A DNA stretch of 64,000 nt, taken from Diphasiastrum complanatum (lineage: Eukaryota > Streptophyta > Lycopodiopsida > Lycopodiales > Lycopodiaceae). Where the stretch lies: the NCBI GenBank assembly GCA_029204225.1, contig CM055102.1, positions 32,110,607 through 32,174,606 on the forward strand, written 5' to 3'. The notes below the pieces were generated by a model. That model made no database searches. It saw nothing but the letters and a program-made list of their open reading frames with translations, and had not been told where the DNA came from. Made by a program: the position numbers and the translations under genes. Shown one piece after another: positions 44,090 to 56,749 of this stretch (its first letter is position 1; each line of letters opens with the position of its first letter).

Positions 44090-45930
44090 AATTATAGTTT
44101 AGAGTTATTGCTAATAATCCATATCTTCTGAAATGTACTTATATTTTACAGTACTTTTGTAGATCAATTTGTGAACACCAATAGTTAGAGTCAGTGAATA
44201 TATATTTTAAAACATGATGATTGCTTCAGTTTTTAGTTTTTGCTGCCGCATCCAAAACTTATGCTTTGTATTTTTACATCAGAGGACTTTACTAGATGAA
44301 TCTAGATCGATTTGTGAATAGCAGTAGTTTTTTTCCTTTGAGGCTGCTATGCAATCCTCCCGAAAACTCTTGGAAATTGATCTACAAATCCAGAATCTGC
44401 CTGCAATCCCACCTCTCGGAACTTGCCTATGGATTTGTGAATCTGTGAAATCCTAGTCATGGAATCCCACAATTTTCAGGAATCATTTGCCTCAATAATC
44501 TACAAATGTGAAAAAATATTGTGAACTGGCAATTCACTAATCCGCCAACTCATTAACTATTGCTATTGTCATGATTATGAATATGTTTCACATTGGCGAC
44601 GACTCTGAATCAGGATACGCAGATGGCAGATCAGTTTTCATGAGTTTTCTACAGGGATGAGATTTTTCCTTGAGGTAGAAAAGATTTTTTGGGACTGGGT
44701 TGGGATCTTAAAAGCGTCCTAAAAAAATTCAATTGAAAAAATGTTAGATATAAAGATACCAAGATCTTGAATGGAAGTTCATCACTTGACATCAGGACTG
44801 TAGAAAAGCTCCTTTTCCGGATTTTGGGACTCTATCATCAGACCTGGAATCTTTGGTTCAGCAGGTTGGATGTGTAACAGCTACAATTCAAGTTGGCACA
44901 GAGGTTGCTTTGAACTGGCTAAATATTTAGAAAAATATACAAGTTCAGATTTTCGAGTTAGATATGGAAGTTTGAAAAAGTCATGTACTGTTGATAAAAA
45001 TCAGCAAGAAAACTGACTGCAGTAGGTTCAAAAATTCCGTTCTCTTGTTGGTATTAGATCCACTTAGGCTCTTTCTCAAAAATGTGTGAACAGATGGCAA
45101 AAGCGTAAAAAGCTTCTTAAAATTGTGTCTGTTGAATAGTTTAAGAGAAATGCTCCATAAAAAACACTACCATGAGGAGACATAAAAGGAGAATCAGACA
45201 CTAACAAAGCTCGTTTAGTACCTTACATCTATGTTTCGAAATCCAAAAAGAAAAAATTTGTGAAACGCGTTCGGAATGTGTTCGGAATGCACGTTTCGTA
45301 TGTGTTCCGAGATGGAACGACATCTTTGTTATGTTGTCAATATGTGAATAATAGTAGCTTTTTGCAATTTTCTTGGAAATTTTGGGCCCCATCTCAAAAC
45401 AAGATACTATTCCCCATGTTCCGAAATGCAGTGTTCCGAAACTCCGAAACACTGTTTTTCAAAAAAATAGAAATTCTTTTGTTAACATCTCCATGTCTCC
45501 AAAGGTCTCAGAGTTGCAAAGAGACACCCACCAAAGTGGTGCTACTACACCCAATGAGAAAGTTTGCTCCTAGTTTAGTCATCAATAATTTTTAAGGGAT
45601 CGTCATTACTAAAGCAAGTTTTTCTTTCAATTAACAATTGTTTTAACACGGAGGATATGTTTAATTGCCAACTCATTAAACTAGATCTTGCCCAAATCTA
45701 AGTCATCACCCTATCAAATTGTATAAAGTACAACCAGATTATCGAAATTCACATCTAATGGTGGTGTACAAAAATCTTACTGACTAGGATTGTATAATTA
45801 CCTCCAAATCTTGCAACTATTGGTCTAAAATAAAATTTTTACCTCCCATTCACTTGTATATGTGCCAAATATTGAGATCTAATATGTCAAAGTAAATTGT
45901 ACCATTTGTCATGAATTTCTTCGATGGAGC
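44090..45930. other. No recognised gene
   Basis: AT-rich, with short unconvincing ORFs. Around 45240-45440 the words ttcggaa/ttccga recur several times (gttcggaatgtgttcggaatgc, gttccgagatggaacg), without a clear repeat unit. Confidence 0.4.
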
Positions 45931-45933
45931 ACC

Positions 45934-47310
45934 TCAGGTGATGTAACTTCTCAAGGCCCAACACAATACCCATGCTGCACTGACAAGTTCAAACCATTCT
46001 TGACCAAGCGTAGGATTGACGACACTGAGCATCTTACCCATTGTTGATGACCAGCGGGTGTGAACCATAGCTTCTGCATCCCTCAAAGTTTTGTGGCTCT
46101 TATCTCGTCCCACATTGAACTTTTTCCTCACTTCGCCCAACTCAGCATTTATGTCATTCTGCACAAGACAGCGGGTGCCTAGTTTTACTAAATGCAAGAC
46201 TTCTCACAAACATTTGCAGATAATAGTGCCAAATCCCAAAATTCTTACCTCGTATAGAACATGTGCTAGCATAAAATGAGTTAGTGGATACCACATGTTG
46301 TTGCTCCTCTTGATCTCGATTGCCCTAATCATGTCAACCTCGGCTCACTTTGCTTCCGAAAAATTTCTCTTGAAATATTCAGTTTAGCACTCACATAGCC
46401 TCCTAGCCTAGTCTTAATGACGCCGATCTCATTGAGCCTAAGTTCATAACAACGCTTAGAAGATAGAGCTTCAATATGATGTGAGTCCACGAAGGCAAGG
46501 TTGTCAATATAATTGGTAGATTTTTGTCAAACGTACTTGTTGATACAATTCATGGAAGATAAAAGCATCATATCGGTCTCGGCATCTGGCTCAATAAAAC
46601 TTGCACAAACTTTCTGGTAATATCCCCAGCATAGTCTTCCCGAATGGCCTCCATCCAAGCAGATAAACGATAATTCTCATTCCAACATACAAACATACGC
46701 CCCTGTAGATCCTCTTCACAAGGTCTTTGACCACCACCACTTAACCGGTAGACCTGGTTGTAGATAGAACAAAAAAACCCTTCTCCACTATATAATTGTC
46801 CTGCTTATAAATATCTTTCAATTTCATTCTTTGCTTCCCCAATGTACAAATTGCCTTGTGTGGCAAGATGCGACATAGTAAAATCATGGGAGGAGGGAAA
46901 TCTCGCACCAACCTAAAACATGCGAGTGTAACATAAAACATGTCAAGACGAAATGATATGGGGAATGTACCAATCTCATCCCCAGTTTTCTTACCACCCT
47001 TGGATTTGTCTTCGCCACCATCATGTACTGCAAGCTCATTTTCCTCAATGTGTAGGCTTGCCTCTAGCTCCAAATCATCTGCTAGAACACCTTCTGTAGG
47101 TACTTGTTTACAATCTTAAGTTTGCAAACAATTAGTAGATTAACAACAAGAAAAAATGAAAATTATGGTTGAAGTTAGTCTTATATAACATAAAAAGAAG
47201 AAAATTTACCTCTTCTGCGGGCCTCCATGGTCTTGGCTTTGGTTGCCTTCATGTTCTTCCTAGAAACTACTTTGTTTTCGCTCTTCTTCCGCCCTCTTAC
47301 CATGGTTGCA
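45934..47310 (-). pseudogene. Unrecognised multi-exon gene, broken
   Basis: I do not recognise this protein. A basic first exon begins at ATG near 47303 (MVRGRKKSENKVVSRKNMKA), with a donor ...AGAAGAG/GTAAAT near 47211. It joins in frame (acceptor TACCTACAG near 47100) to exon 2, EGVLADDLELEASLHIEENE..., ending in a stop at 46741. Further coding-like blocks downstream (RPCEEDLQGRMFVCWNENYR; NMWYPLTHFMLAHVLYE near 46300; MVHTRWSSTMGKMLSVVNPT near 46050) are separated by stops. The pattern of a basic start, exons and W/H-rich blocks fits a decayed DNA-transposon or host gene. I cannot assign it. Confidence 0.45.
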
Positions 47311-47499
47311 ATGTATTTAGAATCTTGGAAAGTATTGTGAATAATTTTTTATCATTAAGATCCAAAATATTCCTTTGATCTTTGGTTAGGAAGACAAGCA
47401 AATCACCAATCTTGCCAATGTAGAAAAACCAACATCTACACTATGAATGAGATGCAAAAGTCTAATAGATCTTTATCAAACATCAATCAAAACATAAAT

Positions 47500-47983
47500 T
47501 AATATTGTTGTCCATACAAAAACAATAAGCTAATGTATTTAACACATGTGGATCTAAAAATAGCATTTAATAAGCATTCTACACATAGAATTGCAAGATA
47601 TCACAAGTATAGTGCACCAATGGATAGTAGAACCCAAGAGAACCATGTATAAGCATGAATGAGATAAGAGAGAGAGAATGCCTTCTCTTTCCACGAGTTA
47701 CATCCTTTTATAACAGGCCCAAACCTAAATTCAAACTCTGGTTTCCCTCCATAATGAGAACCCTACTACTTTTGTGACTAGATTTAATGTATCCACTACT
47801 CAAATTGAATCTCCCAAAACTCTTGTTCTATAGTTTCCCACACTTTCCAAAACTGTTTATTCAAATGCTTTTAGACTAATATAACTTTGAAAAGTCAAAC
47901 TCTAAGTCTAAAATAAAAATTGGCCTCAATTGCCAAATATACAAATATGACTAAAATAGCAAAAATAGTTGAAAATTTTCACA
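47500..47983 (-). repeat. copia family 2 LTR (copy B), left end uncertain
   Basis: On the minus strand the LTR begins TGTGAAAATTTTCAACT at 47983, immediately after polypurine tract GAAGAGGGAG. The same LTR start occurs at 62959 (minus) and, inverted, at 63719. Confidence 0.6.
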
Positions 47984-47999
47984 CTCCCTCTTCAACTAG

Positions 48000-49504
48000 T
48001 TTAAGCACAGACTTTGAAAACACTCCAAGTGAAGTACTATGCTTCATGAACAAGTCATTTCACAATGCTTTGGTGAAGATATCAGCTACACATTCTCTTG
48101 AGGACACATGTTGAAGCTCCACCTCTTTTGCCATGACTTGCTCCCTCACAAAGTGATATGCCACCTCAATATGCTTGCTCCTAGCATGAAAGATAGGATT
48201 GGTTGCCAACCTTTGGGCTGATAGATTGTCACAAAAGATAATTGGGCTCTCTAAAAAATCCAGCAAGTGAAGATCCTTGATCATCCTCTTGATCCTTTCA
48301 TCTACACATGTAGGTTCATCAAAAGAGGTTAGGAAAGCAACATAATCTCTAGAAACTACTTGCTTACCCTTTTCATCGTAAGTGAGCCTTGAAGGCATTT
48401 GTCTTTCCCTTGATGTTATCCTTGGCTTTTGAATTGATGATGTTCCTTCATCATCACCATCCAAAGTAGGATCATTTACATCAACATCAAGAATGTTAGA
48501 TCCATCCACATCACCATCAATAATGCTTGAAGATAATTTTGGAATGTTCCCCTCATCAAAAATGACATCTCTACCAATAATCACTGTATTAGTAGAAGGA
48601 ATGTAAACCTTGTAGGCTTTACTCACCGCACTTTATCCAACAAATATACCTTTGCTTGAAGATGGATCTTCCCTGGTCCTATCATCAAGATTTAGTATTG
48701 ACATATCATGTGCATCCAAAAGTTCTCATAAAGTTCACACTCAGCCTTCTCTTGAATAACATTGAAAAAATGTGTCCTTCCATCCAAAATAGCACTCGGC
48801 CACCTATTGCACAAGAAATTAGCACAAACAAAGCTTGATCCCAAAATGGCTTATCAAGGTTAGCACTTAACCTCATGGCTTTAACACTTTCACATAAAGT
48901 CCTATTCTTTCTCTCGTCCACTCCATTTTGGTGTGGGGTCGTTGGTGTTGTATACTCCTCTTGATCCCATGCTCCTCACAAAAAGCCTTGAACTTGGTAG
49001 ATATGTACTCTCCACTATTGTCACTCCTTAATCACTTGATCCTTGTGAAAAATTGGTTCTCCCTTGTATTATTGGACTTAACAAAGACATCATACACTTA
49101 ATCTTTGCTCTTTAGTAGATAGATCCAACAAAATCTACTAAAATCATCAATGAAAGTTACATACATCTTAGTTCCACTATTGCTAATTGCAGTAATTCCA
49201 TGATATCTGAATGTAGAACTTGAAAAAGCTTTGTAAATCTAGATCTAGATCTAGTATAAGGTAGTCTATGTGACTTTGACAAAGCACAAGACTCACAAAC
49301 ATGATTGATACTTTTTAAGGAACTTGGAAGACCAATCACAACTTGCTTCCTAGCCATTACCTCCAATGAATTGAAGTTGAGGTGTCCCATCATTTTATGC
49401 CAAACCTCTTGAATAGGTATTTGCTCTCTTGCACATCCAACTTGGTTATAGCAATAACACAAGAATCTAGTTTGAACAACTTCCTTGCCTTTTGCCTTTT
49501 GCAA
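48000..49504 (-). pseudogene. copia family 2 (B): integrase and RNase H, RT deleted
   Basis: Starts in the integrase zinc-binding region (EVWHKMMGHLNFNSLEVMAR). Integrase core remnants follow (DERKNRTLCESVKAMRLSAN near 48900), then the linker (SKAYKVYIPSTNTVIIGRDV, IIDGDVDGSNILDVDVNDPT). At about 48290 the frame jumps from the linker (FDEPTC) straight into RNase H (RMIKDLHLLDFLESPIIFCD, NPIFHARSKHIEVAYHFVRE, ADIFTKAL). The complete RT is deleted. Gag and protease are missing at the right edge. Confidence 0.85.
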
Positions 49505-49559
49505 TCAAGATATTATTCCTTTTGATCATACAAGCATCTCCAACAAACTCAATGTTAGC

Positions 49560-50940
49560 AACTATGCTAACAGAGAGAAAATAAGAAAAGAAATAAATAA
49601 AACTCCATGGCATGTATTTTGTAAGACCACGTATGAGTATTTGTCAATAAACTTTAGCCATGGCATGTGTTTTGTAAGTCCATGAGTAGAAGCTTAAATA
49701 ATAATAAAATAGCTTAAACTTAGATTTAGAACTTAGACTTAGAAAACTTAAGATTAGAAATATTTTATCTTAAGTTTGCCTAAGTTAAGAAATTTGAAGT
49801 TCTAAATCCTAAGTTAGAAGTTCTAGAAAGGCTAGAAACAGATTAGTCCCATAAGTTAGTAGACACTTATGGAAGACCCTCCTTGCCATAAAAGGAGAGG
49901 TATTTGCATTGTAAACAACACTTTTGAGATTGGGCTATCTTGCTCTCTATTTTGGAGAATTATCATTCTATTTCATTTGTGTTCCCCTTTGGAAAGGTGC
50001 ATAGCTTGAGGGAAGGTGCTTGGGCCTCCTCTTGCCTCCTTTTCATCAGTTTTATTGTGGCATGTTCATTACTACTTATTTGCTTAGTATTAGTCGCAAT
50101 CTCATTTTATTACCCTTTGGATGTTAATCTAGGATTTAGTTTAATCATCAAGATCAGTCCTCCAGCAGCTCTGTGAATTCTATCTCAGACATTTTATCCG
50201 TTTACTGTCAGAAAATCACATTTTTTTCCATATTCTCTATCTGTCAGTCAAACCTCTCTGTTAGAATTCGCCATCCAGCCTAAGAATTCGTTTTCAAAGA
50301 GCACGATTTCCCTGTCCTACCCGCGAATTCTGAAACTCCAATTTTCTCCCAGAAAATCTAAAAAAATCACTATTCTGACATTCAGAACTCTTTGTCAGAA
50401 TTCGCAAGTATTACAGTTAGAATTATCTGCCTCTCCACGATTTCTCAACCTGTCCACAAATTCTATCACGTCCAGAAAGACCAGTTTTTGTCCTACACTA
50501 TCCATTCTGCAAGCAAACTACCCTTTTGCCAAGTACAGTATTGTCTTGCTCATCTGTATTCTGCAACATGTCTCGTGACTGTGCTGAATCTTCTAATCCG
50601 ACTCCTCTACATATCTGATGAATAAAACTACATTTTTCTATTTTTAGACATTTGTTTATCTAAGACAGAATTCGCGGAGGCCAAAAATGAATCTTGCTCT
50701 ATGAAAAAGAGGTCAAGCAAATTCTATATGAGATGTTGTGAAAAAAATTTCTTCCGAAATGAATGACTTTCGTGGTTTTCTCATAGAAGACTGTTGGTAT
50801 ACCTGATTTGATAGTATCTTGATGGTTGGAACAAGAAAGCACAACAAAAATGTTTCGAAATGGCATGCAGACAATAAAAAGGAAGAAAAACAGTAGAAAA
50901 GACAACAACTAATACATATCAAAATAAAAACAGGGTTCAT
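49560..50940. other. No gene; reiterated agaattcg words
   Basis: No coding signal. Between about 50260 and 50680 the word agaattcg(c) and variants recur irregularly (ttagaattcgcc, taagaattcg, cgcgaattctg, cagaattcgc, cagaattcgcgg). This may be LTR or leader sequence of the gypsy element to the right, but no LTR ends could be fixed. Confidence 0.35.
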
Positions 50941-50949
50941 TGTGCTTTC

Positions 50950-53900
50950 TCAGTCGACTCTCATTGACCACAGTGTCGAGGATATCGCCTTGAAGGGTTT
51001 GGAGTTGGACTTATCTAGAGGCAAAGATTTTTTTAATGACGTAAGGTCCTTGGCCAAAAAATTTCAGTTTGCCTTTGAAGGCTTTGGCCTGGTATAGCAA
51101 GACCTTATCTCCAATCTAGAAATCTCTAAGTTTCAATGATCAATCATGCCATGCTTTTCGTCGTCGTTTGTGGACTTGTTGAGCATGGATGCTGATCCTT
51201 CGTGTTTCACAAAGTTGCTCCAGATGGAATAACCTATTTGCTAGATTATGAGGAGTATCAAGCTCAAGGTTATAGGCTACTCGAAGGGAGGGGATATGGA
51301 ATTTCACAGGCATAACGGCTTCTTGGCCATATGTGAGTTGGAAAGGGGTTAAGTCTGTAGCTCGCTTCGGGGTGGTGCGATAAGCCTAGAGAGCAGCATG
51401 GAGTTTGAGTTTTCAATCAGATTGGCTGGATTCGATGGTTTTGGTGAGAATTCCACATAGGATTTTATTGGTGGATTTTGCCTGGTCATTGCAGTGTGGA
51501 TAGTATGGGGAACTTTTGCGATGTACCACAAAAAATTTGGAAAAAGATCTGCTATGACAAAGTTAAAGAAATGTGTACCCCTATCACTGATAAGCTCTAG
51601 AGGACATCCGAACTGAACTATAACCTATTCATAGAGAAATTTGACGGTAGAATGAGCGTCAGCATTGCGAACAACTCTTGCTTCAGCCCATTTGGTGCAA
51701 TGGTCCATAGCTACTATGATGTAACGAGATTGTGTGTGTCGAGCAGCAGGACTAATAGGTCCGACATAATCAATTTCCCATTTCTGGAAAGCTTGATCAG
51801 TGGGTACGTGGTGTAAAGCATGTAGTCTACTTTTTGAAAGTGTTTTGTGTGTTGGCAGACATCACAAGCCTTAGTGTAATTGTGCGTATCCTTGAAGAGC
51901 GTTGGCCACAAAAAATCGGCCAAGAGGATTTTCTTAGCAGTTGTTTCAGAAGAGAAATGGCCGTACCAATACCTTCATGAGTGAGGGAAATTACAGAGGG
52001 TATTTCTCTTTCAGTAAGACATCGTCGGATAATTTCATCTAACCGTTGCTTGTAGAGTTGTCCTGCAATTAAGGTATAAGGTTTAGTTTTGAGGACCAAC
52101 GCACGTTGTTCAGGTTTAGAGAAGGAAGGATCCATCTGCCCTGAAGTTAGATATTCGATAATTTCCTTAGCCTAGACAGGTATAGAGTCAACTTGGAAAA
52201 GGATTGCATCTGGTAAATCATCGTTGACATCTTGATCAGGGGTAGGAAGGTTAGGGATTCGAGATAGATGGTCTGCTAAAAAATGCTAAACTCCCTTACG
52301 AACCATGATCCTAAACTCAAATTCTCACAATAATAGGATCCATCTTGTAATACGACCTATGGTGTAGGTCTTGTTGATGAGGTACAACAGTGCTTGATGA
52401 TCGGTGAAGAACGCAAAGACTTTTCCTAGGAGATAATAGCAAAACTTCTGAACCGCATATACCATTGCCAAGGCTTCGCGTTCGGTAGTGGTATAATTGA
52501 CTTCAGCAGGTATCAATTGTCGACTAAGAAAATGAATTGGGTAGTCCTTTTTGAATTCTCCCGGTTGGGTGAGCACTACTCCAATGGCATACTTGGATGC
52601 ATCGGTATGCACATGGAATTCTTTAGAATAATCAAGAGCCCAAAGGATGGGTGCATCGGTAAGGGCTTCCTTGAGTTGATTAAAGACGACGCGTTGTTCA
52701 TTCGTCCATTTGGAAACTACAACTACTTTGTAGATTAAGTGTGCTTTGTTAGCGAAATAAAAAATAAAGCACCAATAGAAGTTGGCGTGGCCAAGGAAGG
52801 AGTAAACTTCACGTATCGTACACGGTTTCGGTAGATTTTGAATGATAAGGATATTTTCAGGGTTAGTAACAATGCCATTTTGTGAGATAATATGTCCTAA
52901 CACAATACCATGGGTTACCCAAGTCTGACATTTTTCAGGATTAAGAGAGATGCTGAAGCATTGACATTGGATTAAAAAAATTTTGAACACAGACAGATGG
53001 CGTATTTCTTCGGAATGTGCTCCTAAATCGTCCAAGTAAACTTCTAAGGTATCACCCATCTGCTGAGAAAAGGCCGCTTGCATAACACGTTGGAAGGTGC
53101 TAGGAGCATTGCAGAGACCAAAGGACATGACTTTCTAGCAGAAGGTTCCCCATTATGTGGCAAACGCGATTTTGTGTTGATCTTCTTCAGCGATTTGGAT
53201 CATATTGTATCTGCTAAAGCCATCTAAGAAGGAGTAAGCCTCATCTCCTGCTAGATTTTCTAAGATGGATTCTCCGATACGTAATGGAAAATGACCATGT
53301 TCAGTGACGGCGTTAAGTTTTTTAAAATTGACACAGATGCGGAGTTTTTCATTTTTCTTGGGGATGATGACAATTTGGGAGACCCACTCAGTATGCTCAA
53401 TTTCATAGATAAATCCCGCATATTAGAGGCGTTGTAATTCTTCTTTGATCTTGACCTTATAGATGGGATTGCATCTGTATGGACGACTCGCAGTGGGTCT
53501 CGCACCCGGTTTAAGCGGGATACGATGCACAGCTACTTGGGGTGAGACACCTTTCATGTCTTTATAGGTCCAGGCAAAGACATATCAATATTATCATAGG
53601 AGCTTTTCAAGCCGTCTGCGTTGTTTGCGATTGAGATGAGCTCTGATGTGGACAAGATATTCGTTGGTTCCATTTGGCTCACTCAGGGAAAGGGTTATGG
53701 TTTGTGAAGGGCCTTCGTAGGGTGAATTACCAGTTGGCTCACGTTGAGCTTGGGGTAATTGGATTGTGACATCCTCGATTGTATAGTCCTTAAAGTATGC
53801 AGGAACATCATGGGCTGGAGATTCAAGGGGAGCCTTGCCTTTCTCTTGCCGAGATGGTGGGAGTGCTTCCATATAGTTGAGGGTCTGAATATCAGAAATG

Positions 53901-54499
53901 TCCATATCTTCTGGGCAATTCTAAATTCATAAGACATTCTCATCATCAATGAATAAATTGTCTGATTCATTAGTAGGTAGCCATGCAACATTTAGCAGTT
54001 CATCATGGTGTGGAAGAATATCAATAAAATTGATATTGATGATAGGTGTATCCAGATCAGGTAATTGGTCGTGATCGATCGAGAGTGGAGAGGTAAAATT
54101 ATCCTGATGCTGGGCACAGTAATCGGCATTCACACAATCAATGGTAGCTAGACTGTGACTCCAGTTTATGATATCAATAGATTTAACATAATGACCTTTT
54201 TTGTGGCTAGACTGGTATGGCTCAAATACTGAGTTGGTGGTTGAGGATCCCTTGTCATGGATGCATGCAGGTTTGAGTTTACCCATTGAGTCAATGGTGA
54301 CAGAACTGTCACAATTTCCAAAAGTGACTCGGCTTTTGCTCCAGTCATGAACGACTCCTACATTGGTGAGCCACGGACGACCAAGTAGTAATTCATAAGA
54401 ATAGGGATTATTAGGAATATCAAGTACTACAAGATCAACAGAAAACTTGAGACCTCCTAGTTTGATCAATATTGCCGCGATTTCTCGCTTAGCTTGCAT
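50950..54499 (-). pseudogene. Ty3/gypsy element: protease, RT/RNase H, integrase
   Basis: Minus strand, order protease-RT-RH-IN, which defines Ty3/gypsy. The aspartic-protease-type region (54499-53927) has VVLDIPNNPYSYELLLGRPW. RT begins near 53500. The ORF 53128-52325 has MSFGLCNAPSTFQRVMQAAF, the active site VYLDDLGAHS, RNase H (HVHTDASKYAIGVVLTQPGE) and REALAMVYAVQKF...FFTDHQALLYL. The integrase zinc finger and core remnants are at 52135-51560 (CDVCQHTKHFQK near 51850; AMDHCTKWAEA near 51700). Many stops and shifts. Gag is absent: the right edge at about 54505 meets the proline-rich module. Confidence 0.88.
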
Positions 54500-54504
54500 C
54501 GACG

Positions 54505-56100
54505 TAAACCCCCTCGTCCTTATTCATGGAATATCATCATGATCTATCTTAAGAATTACACCGAGAAGCTCACCCTAGCCAAGGATATCCTCACCACCTT
54601 GGCTTTGATCTGGCACTTTTCTAGGACCAGCAGAGCGAGAGCCTCATCCGAGCAGCCTACTCCACCTATTCGGATGAGTTCCAAAATTTCTGGATTACAT
54701 CCAAGAGTGGCAGCTATTCTATTATCAACGTCTCTCCTGGGGATCTCCAAAGCATCAACTTTCCTAATCTCAGAGAGACAATCCATGGAAAGGGCACCAG
54801 CTATGATGCCAAGTACTTCACAAAATTTTTGACAGATGACAACAAAACCATTGCCCAACCAACGATGGATCGCTATCCGCCTCATCACGGATCCCCATCT
54901 ACATGCCGCCTCAGAGATCCTCGTCACTGGTCACAGTGCATACCACCAAGATGGATCGCATACCACCGAGCGACCTCTTTTCTCTGACCCTCACTATGGA
55001 CGATCCCACTCAAAATTACAAGTAGGCTGAGAAGGTAGCAGAGAAGCTGTGCGGAGCTCTGAAAGCCCACAAACCAACTACAAATGTGGGTATCTCCTCC
55101 ACATGTTGGTCACCAAACAATTGGGGTCTAGGGCGGCTGCTGCCATCAAGGAGCTGGATGATATTTATCCAAGCACAAAAAAGCGAGCCACCCCCCAACC
55201 GACAGCAAAACCGGTCTCACCAGCCCCACCTACTAAGAAGCAGAAAGGGAAGGCGATCAACACAGAAGCCGATGTCCCACAGGACATTCTATCCAGTGAC
55301 ATCGGGGTGGAATATTTTGAATCTGGAGGGAGCCTTAAACCATCTCAGGTGACAAAGGAGGTCCTAGAGCAGTAGGCGGCCTTACTTCACCAGGCCCAGC
55401 AACGCCGACAAGCAAATCTCCTCTCCATCACTTGCTCTCACACTCCCACCACCACCCCCACCATTTACTGCCACCTCCACACCCTCACTAACTCTCAACA
55501 CGGGCTTCACTTCCACACTTCCACAAACGCCCTCACATGTACAAATCTCCAACGTAGATGATTTTGCATTACAATTACTAACTGCACTTCCATCAACCAC
55601 TGTCACCACTAACCCAATCCAACAATCTCCGCCACGCAGTATCTCCCACCCTCTTGTACCCCTCAATCCACAATCACCCCCACCTGTCTTTCATACACCT
55701 CCGTCTAGTCCTGCTCCTGATTTTCTACCATTCAACCCAATGTCATATCCTAACTACACACACACCCTCCCTGACATTGGTCCTTGGAAGCACTTACCCC
55801 TTGCAGCCCAAAAAGTGGTATGGTTGGTGAATGAGCTTCAATACAATCTATTCGGCACCCTAGGGGGACAGTATACTATGCGGCAATTCGACGATGGTGC
55901 TATGGCGGGCCTTCAGAAAGAAAAAGCAAGGCTGGAGGAGAAAAACAAACAACAGCAGCTGCAGATCCAGAACCTCACAAATTACAATCAACAACAATAG
56001 CAGATGCTAGTCCATCTCCAGAACCAGCTCCAACTGAAGGTATCCAACATGCAGTAAACCATCGAACCCTCAAAGCCGAAAAGGATGAGGCTATAGCAAA
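54505..56100 (+). pseudogene. Proline-rich / coiled-coil module, copy B (longer)
   Basis: I do not recognise this protein. Plus-strand coding-like sequence in several frames. Upstream blocks: SIINVSPGDLQSINFPNLRE, YDAKYFTKFLTDD, then QRWIAIRLITDPHLHAASEI and AAAIKELDDIYPSTKKRATP with a basic PAPPTKKQKGKA. A continuous frame from 55380 to 56000 is proline/threonine-rich and ends with the block shared with copy A (LPDIGPWKHLPLAAQKVVWL, NLFGTLGGQYTM) and the coiled coil, stopped by the same TAG. Similarity to copy A starts near 55505. Only this copy keeps the N-terminal part. Frameshifts near 54836 and 55376. Confidence 0.5.
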
Positions 56101-56207
56101 TTCACAAGCAGCACATTCCTGCTGAATTCACATGTGTGGGACGCCCTACACATGTATTTTTGATCTTTTAAGTACAATAACACCATAAAGATCAGACTAG
56201 CATTGGT

Positions 56208-56731
56208 TGTCAATAGGAAAGCTGATCATACAAGCAATATTATTGTGTTACAAACAAGATCTGTCAACAAAACATAAGACAAAGCATCATAAATGTCCCT
56301 ACTCGACTAGAGAGAGAAAATAGCAAGTACAAAACTCGTGGAGAGAGAGAGTGCACAAAGAACTTGTCTTCAAATTTGCATTACACACAAATTTCATCAT
56401 TTTCTCAATGAGAATACATCACATATATATAGTCCATGGACTCTTCTCCTACTTTGAGTTGAATTGGAGTTGTGGATCCACCTCTCAAACTATCTAGACT
56501 TATTCAAGCCACCTCACTATGTCTAATTGTGCCACATAGTCTTTTCATGCATTAAATGTGGCATGTAAAGTACAAATGGCAATTCCTATGGTAGCTCGAG
56601 TTTCTACTTCTACCTACCTTGAATATTTTATTCTAAGATGGGTCTTTACTAAGCCAAAAGAGCTCAATTCATCTTTGGCATTTTTAGGACCCATACTCAC
56701 AACATTAGATAGATTTTTCAATATTTTGACA
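56208..56731 (-). repeat. 3' LTR of copia family 1, copy B
   Basis: Same LTR as 6828-7314, with an extra ~40 bp near its left end (aataggaaagctgatcatacaagcaatattattg). The flank agactagcattgg matches the flank of copy A, so both copies descend from one insertion. Confidence 0.6.
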
Positions 56732-56749
56732 CTCCTCCTAAAAATGTAT

